Source: Rugalucina vietnamica
Lineage: Eukaryota > Mollusca > Bivalvia > Lucinida > Lucinidae
DNA length: 64,000 bases
Assembly (NCBI GenBank): GCA_964017185.1
Contig: OZ024882.1
Coordinates: 38,847,988 to 38,911,987 of the forward strand
Direction: 5' to 3'
Of the stretch, positions 36,352-49,397 are shown piece after piece. The notes under the pieces were generated by a model. That model was not told the origin of the DNA and ran no database searches. It saw only the letters and a program-made list of their open reading frames with translations. The translations under genes and the position numbers were made by a program. The stretch's first letter is position 1. Each line of letters opens with the position of its first letter.

Positions 36352-39222
36352 AGAAACAAGTAGCCCAAGGGCAACGATCACTTACCTGAGAGTCAACAAG
36401 TACAGTCACTGGACAAAGTAATTGGGGTTTTTACCATATATGGGAATGGTGGCCATCTTGGTCATGTGACCTTGAAACCCTACTAACATCAGCAGAACAG
36501 CTCTTGTCTGGATTGTGTATCCTCTTTTCTGCCATTTATGTTCACTTGAAAAAAATCATCTAACAAGGTCAGGGTCCTATAATGACCCCCGGGGTGCGGC
36601 TATATTTGACCCCAGGGGCAAGATTGGCAGGATTTACGTAGAGCTCCACATGACAATGTTGTACATCAAATATGCCAGCTTTGTGTCATGCTGTGGCAGA
36701 GAAGATTTTTTCCATATATTTCCATTGATTTTTTCATATATTTTTTATAAGTCTATGGTAGATAATGACATGCCTGGGGCGTGGCCTGTATGGACCCCAG
36801 GGGTACCGTTGGCAGCACTTATAAAGGAGAGTATTATACATTGGTCCACACAACATATGAAAGCTCTGGGCCATATGGTTTCGGAGAAGAAGATTTTTTT
36901 TGCAGGATTTATAGCAGAATTTAAAGAGGTCCACTATTCATTGCTACACACAAAATATGAAAGCTTTGGGTTTTGTGGTTTCGGAGAAGTAGATTTTTTA
37001 ATGTTTTTCCCATGACGCCCTCGGGACAGGGCCCGTATAGACCCCAGGAGCACGGTAGGCAGGACTTATAAAGAGGACCACTATACACTGCTACACACAA
37101 AATATGAAAGCTGTGGGCCTTGTGGTTTCGGAAAAGAAGATTTTTTGTTTAACCCATGACACCCCCGGGGCGGGGCCCGTATGGACCCCAGCAGCACAGT
37201 TGGCAGGATTTATAAAGAGGACCACTATACATTGCTACACACAAAATATGAAAGCTTTGGGTCTTGTGGTTTCGGAGAAGAAGATTTTTTATGTTTCACC
37301 CATGACACCCCCGGGGCGGGGCCCGTATGGACCCCAGCGGCACGGTTGGCAGGATTTATAAAGAGGACCACTATACATCGCTACACACAAGAAATGAAAG
37401 CTCTGGGCCTTGTGGTTTCGGAGAAGAAGATTTTTTTTTTATGTTTTTCCCATTGTAAGTCTATGGGAGCTAATGACCCCCAGGGTGGGGCCATTTTTGA
37501 CCCCAGGGGCATGATTGGCAGGATTTATATAGAGGACCACTAACCATTGCTACATACAAAATATGAAAGCTCTGGGTCTTGTGGTTTCAGAGAAGAAGAA
37601 TTTTTTTTATATTTTCCCTATGACGCCCCAGGGGCGGGGCCCGTATGGACCCCAGGGCACCGTTGGCAGGATTTATGAAGAGGGCCACTAGACATTGCTA
37701 CACACAAAATATGAAAGCTCTTGGCCTTGTGGTTTCAGAGAAGAAGATTTTTTATATGTTTTTACATTGTAAGTCTATGGGAGATATCCGTTGCCATGGA
37801 AACCAGAGTTTTGATCCGACCTGGCCCAAAACCTAATGCAACCTGTCCCCCTCCTCAATGATGCTTTAGATAAAATTTGGTCACGATTGGCCCTGTTGTC
37901 TTAGAGATATTCAAGTTTTAAAATGTGGACGCACGCACTGACGGACGGACGCAGGGACGGACGCCAGCTCGACTACTATACTACAGGTCGGTTTCAAAAA
38001 TAACATACCCCTGCAATGTCGCAAAATAAATTGACCTCTTCATCTTCAATGCATTGACCATTGCTTGACAACTGTTCATCTGGTTCGAATAAAACTTCTA
38101 CATTTTGTGCATATTTTTACGGTTGTTAAAATGCTATGAAAATTATATTCATCATGAGCAGTCCGATCGAACAAGAAGCTGCTTTTGGTGTATACCAAAA
38201 TTTTGACAGATTTAATGTCAAGTTTTCATGTTTAGGCGATTGGTATGATGTACGTACTGAGAATATTGTCACTTTCTGGCCTGAATGCTATTAATGGACA
38301 TCTATTTTAGATACTTTAAAACTTGCACGACGATCGCTTTACATTCAAAGTACTGAAAAAAATGATTAAATATACGCTAGTTCTTTCATTTCAGGCGTGT
38401 GTTAAGGCATGAAAACTGCACTCTTACTATCCATTTACATCTTACTGTGTTCTCTTGCGCCTTATATTTGCTTCGTTATAGTTTCTGTGGGATGATTTCT
38501 TATATAAACCGTCTTGATAAGATCACAAGTCCCAGTATTTTAATCAAATACATTCACATACTAACAAATGTCTTTGATAAATATATTATGTTTAAGAAGG
38601 TCATTACATAACTCTAACATTGCCATAGGCAGGTGCGCGTTGCATGAACCACAATTCTATAGAAACTATCTATAAAAATCATTTCGATTATTGCTGCTAT
38701 TCTCAGATGCAAATTTATAAAATTGGATAAATCTGAAGAGATTCTTGTCCTGAAAACATGCCATTGAAAGGTACCAATAGAAAAGGCAGTGGGTATATTA
38801 AACTTCCACTTTCTGATTCCGTACTTTTTCGAGTGTGGTGCAAGTTTTAGTTTATCTAAGATAGATGTCAATGCATAGTATGCAGGTCATACAATGGCAA
38901 TATTCACAGTAGGTACACCATACCAACCGCCTAAATTTGAAAACTTGACTTTAAATATGTCAGAATTTCGGTATACGCCAAAGGCAGCTTCCTGTCCGAT
39001 TGGACTGCTCATGATCAATAAAACATTAAAGCCATTTCAACACACTTAACCATATGCACAAAATGTAGAAGTTTCATTCGTACCAGGTTTATAGCCCTCA
39101 AGCAATGGTCGATGCATTGAAGGTGAAGGGGTCAATTTATTTTGCGACATTACAGGGGTATGTTATTTTTGAAACCGAGCTGTATAAGCTCACCTTGTGA
39201 GCCTTCGGCTCAGGTGAGCTAA
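36352..39222 (+). repeat. Family F repeat, copy 1, interrupted by a TA-flanked palindromic element
   Basis: Starts AACAAGTAGCCCAAGGGCAA and ends in the hairpin GAGCC-TTC-GGCTC followed by AGGTGAGCTAA (39,222). The interior is a run of degenerate units with ACACAAAATATGAAAGC, TTCGGAGAAGAAGATTTTT and CATTGTAAGTCTATGGGAG. GC-rich CCCCGGGGCGGGGCCC blocks are spaced about 130-150 bases apart. A GGACGGACG tract precedes the 3' hairpin. Bases 37,984-39,182 are a later insertion. The frames here are repeat-derived. Non-autonomous; superfamily uncertain, although hairpin plus CTAA resembles a Helitron 3' end. Confidence 0.85.
37984..39182. mobile_element. Palindromic Tc1/mariner-type MITE, TA target duplication
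   Basis: Starts CAGGTCGGTTTCAAAAATAA and ends with the reverse complement of a near-identical sequence, GAAACCGAGCTG. TA lies on each side (37,982-37,983 and 39,183-39,184). The arms pair over several hundred bases, including GACCATTGCTTGA against TCAAGCAATGGTC, and ACTTCTACATTTTGTGCATA against TATGCACAAAATGTAGAAG. TA duplication with CAG ends is the Tc1/mariner hallmark. No transposase frame remains. It sits just before the 3' hairpin of family F copy 1. Confidence 0.85.
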
Positions 39223-41004
39223 AAACCTGAAATTTCTTGTCAGGTCAGACACAAACCTGACTACCTAAATTACCGTCTCCATATGGATGTTCACTGGAAC
39301 TACAAACACAAGAGATGGTTTGAGATTTGCATTTTATATTGGATTTTGATAGTTGAAAATGTTATACAACATAATTATCTAGTTCAAACAAAGACAGTCA
39401 TTACTCATCACTGATGAGTCATCAGCAGAGTGATTTAATTTCTAGGCTGCAAGCATAAAGCATGTTTTTCTAAGGATAATGCTCATGAGTGTAGCTTTTC
39501 TGGATCAGGGCATACTGTTCCAAGAGATGCTATTAGCTGCCAGGTTGATGCAGTTAAGCACTATGATCAGTTTACAAGCTACATGGCAAGTCTCAGCACA
39601 TTTTACTGTAAGTAAAATTTTCGTGAGACTGTTATTTTGTGAATTTTTGATTTCCAAATTATTAGCAAGTTCTTTAATTCATGAGGGAGTACTCATACAA
39701 TCTATTAAGGCTAATTAAGCTTATAGTAATTCTTTATTAGCGGGGCAGCTAATTCACAAATATTAGCGAAAATGAAGTTCTTGCAAACATTTCTGAATTT
39801 TCAGTAACTGGTCAATTTAGTTTAAGCTGCTATACATGTCATGTTAAAAAGCTAAAGACAGTAGCACTAGACGGAATATTGCCATCTCCATACCGACAGA
39901 AATGGGATATATTTAGCCCTTGGTTGAAAATGAAAATTCAACAAAACTGCAAAACTGTGTTATTCTAACTTAAGTTAGATATTTTCTTGCATAAATATAT
40001 GACATAAATTATAAATATTCTTGTTGTTTATATACGCAGAATCATAAAATACGTCATTTTTTTCTTTGGAAAATTTCAAGGATGTCTATAAATAGATCAG
40101 GGGAGACTACTGTAGAATTAGCGACTCAAAGTCGAAAATCGTTTGCTTTTCTACATTCATTTAAACGTTTTAGACAATTTTATGTGTTTACTGGAAGATC
40201 TTCATCACTGGTACAAATACATAACAAAAATAATACGATTAATAAGAAGAAAATAACATAGCTGCAAGTCGCTTACAATATCCGCAATCATTTCGACATT
40301 GGCAACCTATGCTAAGCTGTCAGGGAAGTAGAATGAGGTACCAAAGTGGAGCGGAGTGACAGTTAGCCAGCTGATCTAAGTAGCACCGCTATTTATATGT
40401 GGGTTTATCTTTTTCTTCACACTTGCAACCATACAAACACTTGTTTCATGAGAAGGTAACATTAAAAGAATGGGGATTACTTATGAATAAATGTGCAAAG
40501 GTAACAGTAAGCAATGATCAGGAAATGGTGCAATCAGAAAGAAATTTCCACTCTGAAAATAAAGGTAGGAAGAAAAAACTACATGCTTATAATTGACAAG
40601 CAGGTATGAACATAAAAGGAACATATATTGTAAGCTAACTGAGCAGCCATTTCCAAATAGTTACACAGTTAAACAAACTTAACTTAATAAATATATATTA
40701 AAACTTGCAAGAGATGTAAACAGCTCAAATATGTGTTTTCAACACCAAAAAAACACAACAGAAGTAACGCATTGGAACAGTCAGTAATATAGTATTATTT
40801 TACAGGTCCACCTTACATCACACTCAGCTTCTGCAGTGGTTCACTGCATTTAATTGTTGTTCAGTCCTTGTGGAGAATCTCTAACCAGACAATGAATCAT
40901 CATGGTCTTTAGTTATTTTTGGCTTAATGGGTATTGTCACTGAATAACTGACCTGAATGAAATGAACTCTTTCTGTATCCTTTTCACATATGCACACATG
41001 TGAG
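39223..41004. other. No gene seen
   Basis: AT-rich DNA without a recognised repeat family. Short frames, such as 79 codons at 39,479, have no support. Presumed intron sequence. Confidence 0.45.
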
Positions 41005-42497
41005 AACCAGAGGACCAATGGTCCTGTAAACGCTCACCTGAGATCTGCTGTATATACCAATGTTATAGAAAATAGTCCCAGTATAGGGGCAGATGAAGCC
41101 CTTGGGCCATTTTGTTTTCAGAATAATCAATATACTGTCCATACAAGTTTTTTTCCTTCAAATGACATTTTAACAGTTTACCCATTCAAATACATAGGCA
41201 ACCCATGTTGACCTTGCCTTAAAATAAGTCAAGGTCACAGGGTCATGATTTATGCATACATTGTAGTACTTGAGTCATCAATGCTTCATGCTAAGTTTCT
41301 TCGAAATTGGTCCACTGGAGAAGAAGATTTTTGAAGGGTTTATATTATATATGGGCATGGCGGCCATCTTGGTCATGTGACCTTGATTATTTATATACAC
41401 ATTGATTCTCCCATTCTGTAGATGCTTCACATGAAATTTGGCTTTGATTGGCCAAGCAGTTTCAGAGGAGAAGATGTTTGAATATTATGGTAATATACAT
41501 GTATAATGCCCCGGGGCTGGGGCAAATGAGCCCCTGGGGTCCATTTTTTTCAGAATCATTAATATTCAGTCCTTCTGCCCATTTCCTGCAAGACTTTCAC
41601 TTTAAATGACATATATTTAAAAGTTTTCCCCATTCAAATGCATTGGCGACCTATGTTGACCTTGCTGTTAAATAGGTCAAGGTCATCCAAAGGGCATAAT
41701 TTATAAACACATTGTAGTACTTCAGTCCCCGATGCTTCATGCCAAGTTTTGTTGAAATTGGTCCATTGGTTCAGGAGAAGAAGAATTTTAAAGTTTTTTT
41801 TTTATAATACCATATATGGGCATGGCGGCCATCTCGTTCATGTGACCTGGATTATTTATAAACACATTGATTCCCCCTTCCCATAGATGCTTCCTATAAA
41901 ATTGGGCTTTGATTGGCCAAGTGGTTTCAGAGAAGAAGATCTTTGAATATTTTTGTAATATACATGTATATTGCCCCGCGGTGGGGCAGACCAACCCCTG
42001 GGGTCCAAATTTTTTTCAGAATTACCTACCTTCAGTCCATTTGCCCATTTCCTGCAAGATTTGCCTTTCAAATGACATTTTAACAATTTTCCCCATTCAA
42101 ATGCATGGGCGACCTATGTTGACCTTGCCGTAAAATAGATCAAGGTCATCCAAAGGTCATAATTTATAAACACATTGTAGTACTTTAGTCCTCGATGCTT
42201 CATGCCAAGTTTCGTTGAAATCGGTCCAGTGGTTCCGGAGAAGAAGAATTTTGAAGTGTTTTTAACATATATGGGCATGGCGGCCATCTTGGTCATGTGA
42301 CCTGGATTATTTATAAATACATTGATTCCCCTTACCTATAGATGCTTCATATAAAATTTGGCTTTGATAGGCCAAGCGGTTTCAGAGAAGAAGATCTTTG
42401 AAAATGGTGGACGACGTACGGACGGACGCCGGACGGACGCCGGATCATGGCCATCCTATAAGCTCACCTTGTGAGCCTAACGGCTCAGGTGAGCTAA
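41005..42497 (+). repeat. Family F repeat, copy 2, complete
   Basis: Starts AACCAGAGGACCAATGGTCC, which contains the perfect palindrome GGACCAATGGTCC. It ends with the hairpin GAGCC-TAAC-GGCTC and GAGCTAA at 42,497, followed by T. The interior has two tandem units of about 470-500 bp, each with ATATGGGCATGGCGGCCATC, GACCTTGCCGTAAAATAG and GTTTCAGAGAAGAAGA. It is the cleanest full-length copy in the window and defines both ends of this subfamily. Confidence 0.88.
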
Positions 42498-43365
42498 TAA
42501 AAGAAAGTGTATCATTGTTTGTTTTTAGACCAGTTGCATCTTATTTCTATTACAGATGAAAAAGATTCAAATGTTCCTGAGTGAGGTGGTGATGGTGGTG
42601 TAAGCTGTACTGAAAGGAAGCTGATGGAATTCTCAACAGACACTGCTTTTGAAAAAAATATGAATGTGTAAAACACCAATGACTTTTTTATGGACCGATG
42701 GTGGCACTGCTATCAATTGATATTATCCAAAGTTGAGATATTTATAAAAGAAAACCAGGACACTATTTCTAATTATTTTGTTCTGGAGAAAAATAATTAT
42801 TTCTGGTATTGTAGTTTTCTTTTGCCCTACATATTCCTTCGTGGATGGTCTTTCTGAAACTGCATTTTCAAAATTTCACTTTTCAGAAACACCACAAGAA
42901 GAATGTGACCATGTCATTTTTTTCTTAAAGTCTTAAAAAGTACTGCAAAAGTTTTGAAGATCTGTTTGCTAATAAAAAGATTATGACCAGAATTATCTTA
43001 GATAGGCCTTTTGAATGTACATAAATGGCCTTATGACTGTTGGAATGCAAAATGGTGTTATGGTCTCATATTTGTCTTGAGGTGTTTCAGAAAAGCAAGA
43101 TTTTGAAAAAGACAGTTTCTGGAAGATGGTGTATGGACAGTAGTTGAAGACAAGACAAGAATGGTTATGTTTGTAGTATATTATGGATTCCATGACATTC
43201 TAATAATATTGGAACTAGAAGTTCCATAAATTGGAACCATTGTCATGACATGACCATAGCTGTTGATTGGGACGTAAAGCAACAAGTCAAAACAGCTGTA
43301 AAATTCAAGAAAGGTCTGTCTGTCCAGACAAAATTAAGGTGCGATACGTCTCCAACAAATTAAAC
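42498..43365. other. No gene seen
   Basis: AT-rich spacer between two family F copies. No frame or repeat recognised. Confidence 0.5.
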
Positions 43366-45017
43366 CTGAGAACGCTCACCTGAAGCCTGATCTTGGAGTA
43401 TTAAGTCATAATGAAATGACCTTGACACTGAATACTCACACACCTTTATTGACTTCATAAGTTGTCTGCATCTGCAAAGTTTCAGGTCTCAGGCTGCAAT
43501 AGTTTCCAAACCCAGTGATTTCTGAGAAAACCATAATTTTAATTTTGATATTTAAATGACCTTGGGCCAAGGTCAAGACATGACCTTGGCCTTCATTAAT
43601 TACTTACCTTCATTGACTCCATTAGTTGTCTGCATCTAGCAACTTTCAGGTCTCAGGCTGCAACAGTTTGTTTTCGCCTTTTCCCATGTGAAAGCCTATG
43701 TTTCCAAAAATGACCTTGCCGTAAAATAGGTCCAGGTCATCATAGGGTCATCATTTCAACAAACTTTGATGGGCTGGAGTCCCAAATGCTACATACCAAT
43801 TTCATGAAAATTGGCCTGCCGGTTCTGGAGAAGAAGATTTTTGAAAGGTTTTTACCATATATGGGCGTGGCGGCCATCTTGGTCATGTGACCTGAATTTC
43901 GCAATCAAACTTTCGTCTCCCCTACCCATGGATGCTCCACATAAAATTTCACTTTGATTTGCCAAGCAGTTTCAGAGAAGAAGATCTTTGAAAAGTGTGT
44001 ATGGACAACAGACTGGCCAAGGTCAAGAGATGACCTTGACCTATATTAATCACATACCTTCATCTACTCCATTAGTTGTTTGCATCTACCACTTTTCAGG
44101 CCTCAGGCTGCAATAGTTTTTAAAAAATCCATAGTTTTCACTTTTTCCTATGTAAAAGCCTATGTTTCCAAATTTGACCTTGCCGTAAAATAGGTCAAGG
44201 TCATTCAAGGGTCATCATTTGATCAAACTATGATGGGCTGAGGTCCTAGATGCTACATACAAAGTTTCGTGGAAATCGGCCCTCCGGTTCTGGAGAAGAA
44301 GATTTTTGAGTGGTTTTAACCATATATGGGCGTGGCGGCCATCTTGGTCATGTGACCTGGATTTCGCGATCAAACTTTCGTCTCCCCTACCCATGGATGC
44401 TCCACATAAAATTTCACTTTGATTGGCCGCGCAGTTTCAGAGAAGAAGATCTTTGAAAAGTGTGTATGGACAACAGACTGGCCAAGGTCAAGAGATGACC
44501 TTGACCTATATTAATCATGTATCTTCATCTACTCTATTAGTTGTTTGCATCTACCACTTTTCAGGCCTCAGGCTGCAATAGTTTTCAAAAAATCCATAGT
44601 TTTCACTTTTTCCCATGTGAAAGCCTATGTTTCCAAATTTGACCTTGCCGTAAAATAGGTCAAGATCATCCAAGGGTCATCATTTTATCAAACTACGATG
44701 GGCTGAAGTCCCCAATGCTACATACCAAGTTTCGTGGAAATCGGCCCACCGGTTCTGGAGAAGAAGATTTTTGAAGGGTTTTTACCATATATGAGCGTGG
44801 CGGCCATCTTGGTCATGTGGCCTGGATTTCGCGATCAAACTTCAAATGCTACTACCCAAGGAGGCTCCACATAAAATTTCAACTAGATCTGCTGAGCGGT
44901 TTCAGAGAAGAAGATCTTTGAAATTGTGGACGACGGACGGACGACGGACGACGGACGGACGCCGGATCATGGCCATCCTATAAGCTCACTTGTGAGCCTT
45001 CGGCTCAGGTAAGCTAA
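43366..45017 (+). repeat. Family F repeat, copy 3
   Basis: Starts within CCTGAGAACGCTCACCTGAA, so the outer 5' end is worn. The interior has three units of about 430 bp (near 43,560, 44,030 and 44,480), each with CCAAGGTCAAGACATGACC-type words and CCATATATGGGCGTGGCGG. The 3' end is GGACGGACGACGGAC, then the GAGCC-TTC-GGCTC hairpin and AAGCTAA at 45,017. Confidence 0.85.
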
Positions 45018-45340
45018 CAATACAACTTGATTTATATCATTGTGCAAAATTAAATCTTTAAGGTATATAATTGGTCAGGGAAGGTAGGGGAGTATGGTGG
45101 CTTAGTGGCCTAGTAAGAGAGTACTGAAATTCAGAGTGAGTTTGACATCTACATGTAACTCCAGTGTGAGGTGCCACTGAGCAAGACACTTTAAGCTCCC
45201 AATAGACTATAATACTGAAAACCATTGAAAATGCAATTTATAGGTGTGGCGTCAAATTACAAATAACTGGTAGCCTGATTTGTGGCAAGGATAACTGACC
45301 ATCCTGACATGACCACACATGTAGCTGTTTTCTATGGATG
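45018..45340. other. No gene seen
   Basis: Short spacer. TGAGCAAGACACTTTAAGC near 45,178 resembles a common dispersed repeat core, but too little is present to name it. Confidence 0.4.
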
Positions 45341-47220
45341 TAATATTCCAGATCCTTCGTCTGTCCACAATTTCAAAGAACTATACTTCTGAAGCTACTG
45401 GGCCGATCGTGATCAAATACACTGTGAACTATCATTGGGTTGGGGGATTGACTGCATTAGGTTTTGGAGCAGATTGTATCAAAATTGTCGTTCCATGAAT
45501 AACAGATAGCTCCCTTAGACTTACAATGAGAACGATTTAAAAAATTCTTCTTTGAAACCACAAGGCCCAGAGACTCTATATTTTGCATTAAGCAATGTTT
45601 GTTAGCCCTTATTATATATTGTGCTGTTAATGTCCCTGGGGTCAAATTTGGCTACACCCTGGGGGTTTATAGTCTCCATTGACGTACTATAGGAAACAAA
45701 TCAAAATTCAATATCTCCAAAACCAGTAGGGGGATCTTGATCAAATCACACACACAGCATCACTGGGCAGCAGGAAGGGTTGCATATTTGCATATTGTTT
45801 ATGGGTAGGTCGGACTGGAATTCTGGTTCCCATGGCAACATATATGCTTTAATGGACAAAAACAAACAAACAAAATTCTTAGTCTCTGAAACCACAGTGC
45901 CCACAGCTTTGATATTTGGTATGTGGCAATGGCTAATGGTCCTCTACATAAATTGTGCCAGCCATGCCCCTAGGGTCAAATTTGGCCTCGCCCCGGAAGT
46001 TGATAGTCTCCATAAATTACAATGGGAAAAACTAAAAAATCTTCTTCTCTGATACCACAAGGCACAGGGCTTCTATATTTTTATGTAGCATTGTTTGTTA
46101 GTCCCCATAATAAATTAAGCCAATCAGGCCCCTAGGGTCAAATTTGGCTTACTATCGGAAGAAAACCTTCAAACTCCACATTGGCTCTTTGATCTTATAT
46201 ACAGCTCCGTTTCAAAAGTTTAGTACATACCGATTTGTTTCATAAGTAATGGCATAGCAGTACCCGTACTTGAAGCTTGGCCAAATGTTATTGGGTGTTT
46301 GCAGATTTGAACGGATGTCGTTATGTCAAACTTAATATATAAATCTATTCACTGATTGTAACATTTTAGATTTTAGTCGATTGATTTAGTAAAAGTAGCG
46401 CATTAAATTGACAAGCTAAATATCATAGCTTCAGAGTTAAAAATATCAACTTTCACATTGATTTCATACTCTTCAAGGAAGTTTCAACAAAAACGGATTA
46501 TATCGTTTAGTTGGCATATCACCCAACATACTACACCTAACATAATATTTGGTCTACCCTGTGTCTATTGAAGTTTATCGAAGTTTGAAATATTGCACCC
46601 AAATAGCCGTGGTACACCAAAGTATACATTCAGTCAGCGTTTGATACATTATTACACATACGACCGTTTGTTTTTACAAATAACACTGGTCAAACAGTTG
46701 AATATAAATATTTGACCCAATGAAATCCACTCGAAAGGTACTGGGACACAAAATGGCGAAACGACAGTCCAAACAAGGTAAGGCAGTCTAGTAGGATGCA
46801 CGATTTCAAGCTTCAATAACCTCGACTCTACATAGGGCGCGCTATGCCATTTTATTGGAATAATAAATTTTTAGTTCAAACTGTCCTGTAATATGAGAAA
46901 TCAATGTTGATATTGATATTTGTGTCACAGAAGTTATGTTATTTCGTTTATCATATTTAATATGATTATCTATTTACAAATCGATCAAAATCTAAATTCT
47001 TTCAATCAGTGAATAATTAAATGTATTAGGACTGACTTAGCGAAATCCGTTCAAATCTTCAAACACCCAATAAAATTCGGCCAAGCTTCAAGTACGGGTA
47101 CTGCTATGCCATTACTTTTGAAACAAATCGGGATGTATTAAACTTTTGAAACGGAGCTGTATATGCAAGTAAAGCTGTCCACATCAGGTGAGGGTTTACA
47201 GGACCATTGGTCCTCTGGTT
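45341..47220 (-). repeat. Family F repeat, copy 4, minus orientation, interrupted
   Basis: The right end is the reverse complement of the copy 2 start, GGACCATTGGTCCTCTGGTT (ends 47,220). The left end lacks the terminal hairpin and begins in CTTCGTCTGTCCACAATTTC, so it is truncated. Units contain GGTCAAATTTGGC and TTCTTCTCTGATACCACAAG. Bases 46,202-47,159 are a later insertion. Confidence 0.8.
46202..47159. mobile_element. Second palindromic Tc1/mariner-type element, TA target duplication
   Basis: Starts CAGCTCCGTTTCAAAAGTTT and ends CAAAAGTTT's mirror, ...AACTTTTGAAACGGAGCTG, with TA on both sides (46,200-46,201 and 47,160-47,161). The arms match for well over 150 bases: TAATGGCATAGCAGTACCCG against CGGGTACTGCTATGCCATTA, and AACACCCAATA-type segments further in. 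Its ends are related to, but distinct from, the element at 37,984. Inside, a TATAAATA (about 46,703) precedes an ATG (46,753) opening MAKRQSKQ and a donor-like AAG/GTAAGG. This may be the remains of a transposase start, but nothing follows it. Confidence 0.85.
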
Positions 47221-47651
47221 TGATAATACATCTATGAAGCCGCCTAAAAATAACATGATAAGTCATGTTATAATTTTTCTTGTTTAACTTAGTCGCTCGA
47301 CAAAATAAAGCCAATTTTCATGTAGAGGCTCAGCCGGAAGAAGGACGAACTGTGTCTGAGTGGATACCTTAAGGTTCACCCCGAAAATTCAAAGCACCCA
47401 AAGCAATGCTTCTAGAGTGATTGTAAAAAGTGCAGTTTTTGTGCGATGATAACATTTGACCCCAACCTAATTTAAGACCAATTTCCTGGACTGGAATTTT
47501 GACACCTGGTTTCGAAAGATATACAATACATCTCCGAATAACATGTATTTGAAATGTAATAATGAAAACGTGTCGTAAAACTTATGATCTTTTTTATGAA
47601 ACATAGATGGATATTACCATAGATTGATAAACTTCAAATACTAGATTTTTA
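47221..47651. other. No gene seen
   Basis: Spacer between family F copies 4 and 5. Nothing recognised. Confidence 0.5.
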
Positions 47652-48683
47652 TTAGCTCACCTGAGCCGAAGGCTCACAGGGAGCTTAAAGTATACCCATG
47701 CTTCGGCGTCCGTCGTCGTCGTCCGTCATCGTTCACAATTTCAAATATCTTTTCTTCTGAAACCGTTTGGCCAATCAAAGCTAAACTTCATATAGAGCAT
47801 CCATAGGAAGGGGGAACGAAAGTCTGTATAAATGGTCCAGGTCACATGACCAAGATGACCGCCATGGCTATAAATAGCAAAAATCTTTAAAAAAATCTTC
47901 TTCTCCACAACCAGAAGGCCTATGACTTTGAAACTTGACATGGATCATTGGGCAAGTTTGTATAAATCATGACCCTGGGATGACGTTGACCTTTTTTACG
48001 GCAAGGCCAACTTAGGCCGCCCAAGCATTTGAATGGGAAAAAATAGGAAAATATCAATTAATGGCAAAAAACTTGCTAGGAATGAGCAAATGGACAGAAT
48101 ATTCATGTTTATGAAAATATTTTGGGCCCAGATGGTTGTCTACCCCTGCCCCGGCCATATGACCATGACCATAATAATCAAACATCTTCTTCTCTGAAAC
48201 AGCTTGGCCAATCAAAGCCAAACTTTATGTGGAGCATTCTTAGGAAAAGTGAATGAAAGTTTGTACAAATGGTCAAGGTCACATGACCAAGATGGCCGCC
48301 GTGGCTATAAATAGCAAAAACCTTTAACAATCTTCTTCTCCAGAGCCAGAAGGCCTATGATTTGTTCAAATTATTTTGTGACATATTTCCTATAGGGACC
48401 CTTCAGACGTCATTGTCCTGAAAAATGACGTCAAAGTTGCGTAATTGCATTACTGCATGCAAGTATAACCTACAAATGTATTTTCTTGAAATCGTTTCAG
48501 CATTGGCCAGAACATATTATTTAGATACAAGCATATCATCCTTACAATTAATCTGTCGAAATTGTTTTGTCTATTTATGTGACTCAGTGGTTGCTATGGT
48601 TACGGTTTGACGATAGGTATAGGGAAATTTAGTGTATAATGGGCTACAACAAGGGCAGATTGGAACTAAGTATGTTTTAAAAC

Positions 48684-49397
48684 AATACTGTACATGCGAT
48701 AAAGTAAGAGTGTTTTGGAATACCTTTAAAACATGGATAACAGTGGGAAAGGATCAATACCACCTTTAACATTAGTGATAGAAACATAATTTATTCGGCT
48801 TTTGAAAAATGCTCTTTGATCAATTATTTAGTAGTCTTAGCAAAATATTACATTTATAAATGTAAATTCCATAATCAAAATTTAAATATACGAGGTTTCG
48901 AAGCATATTCAAAGGTAAAATTCTTTAATGAAATGTATATCGCTAAGATACATACGAAAAATTCTTAGGAAAGTGGTCTCCCATATATCATTATTTTATG
49001 TTAACGCACCACGAGTGTTTACTTTATATGCGTTTTTTTTTCAAAAGCTTTGAAAAATAGTAAAAGAAAGAAAACTTTTAGGAAGTAGTGTAAAGAGAGA
49101 CGTAGATCAGCTCCGTTTTTAGTAAGGGTAGAGTATACTATATACTGACTGGCAGAAGATGCGCTACATAGTCAAATATGTAGAGTTTCTTCGGCCAGTC
49201 AGTATATCTGTCTTTCAATTCATGTTGTACTAATAAATGTGTATATAATGCGAACTAACAATAATTGATTGGATAAATAAGACATAAAAGGGACAAGTAA
49301 CGAGTAATTTGTAGCAACTTAAACATTGATATTATGTGTAATATATGAAAGATGTTGTGATCAAAAGAATAAATTATGAAAAAGTATGTTTTAAAAC
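48684..49397. mobile_element. Unclassified insertion with 16 bp flanking duplication
   Basis: AAGTATGTTTTAAAAC occurs at 48,668-48,683 and again at 49,382-49,397. The other family B copies have one such site, so the 698 bases between are an insertion. Duplications of this length are typical of target-primed retroposition. No A-tail or coding sequence is obvious. It includes the inverted repeat at 49,138-49,207. Confidence 0.55.
49138..49207. repeat. Inverted repeat (hairpin) of about 70 bases
   Basis: TATACTGACTGGCAGAAGA on the left pairs with TTCTTCGGCCAGTCAGTATA on the right, and CTACATA with TATGTAG inside. Its role is unknown; it may be the tip of a small foldback element. Confidence 0.8.

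Noticed and set aside
36515-37836. Frames of 60-166 codons with repeated MKALGLVVSEKKIF
   Set aside because: Derived from family F tandem units. The same peptide appears in shifted frames at 60.8-62.7 kb.
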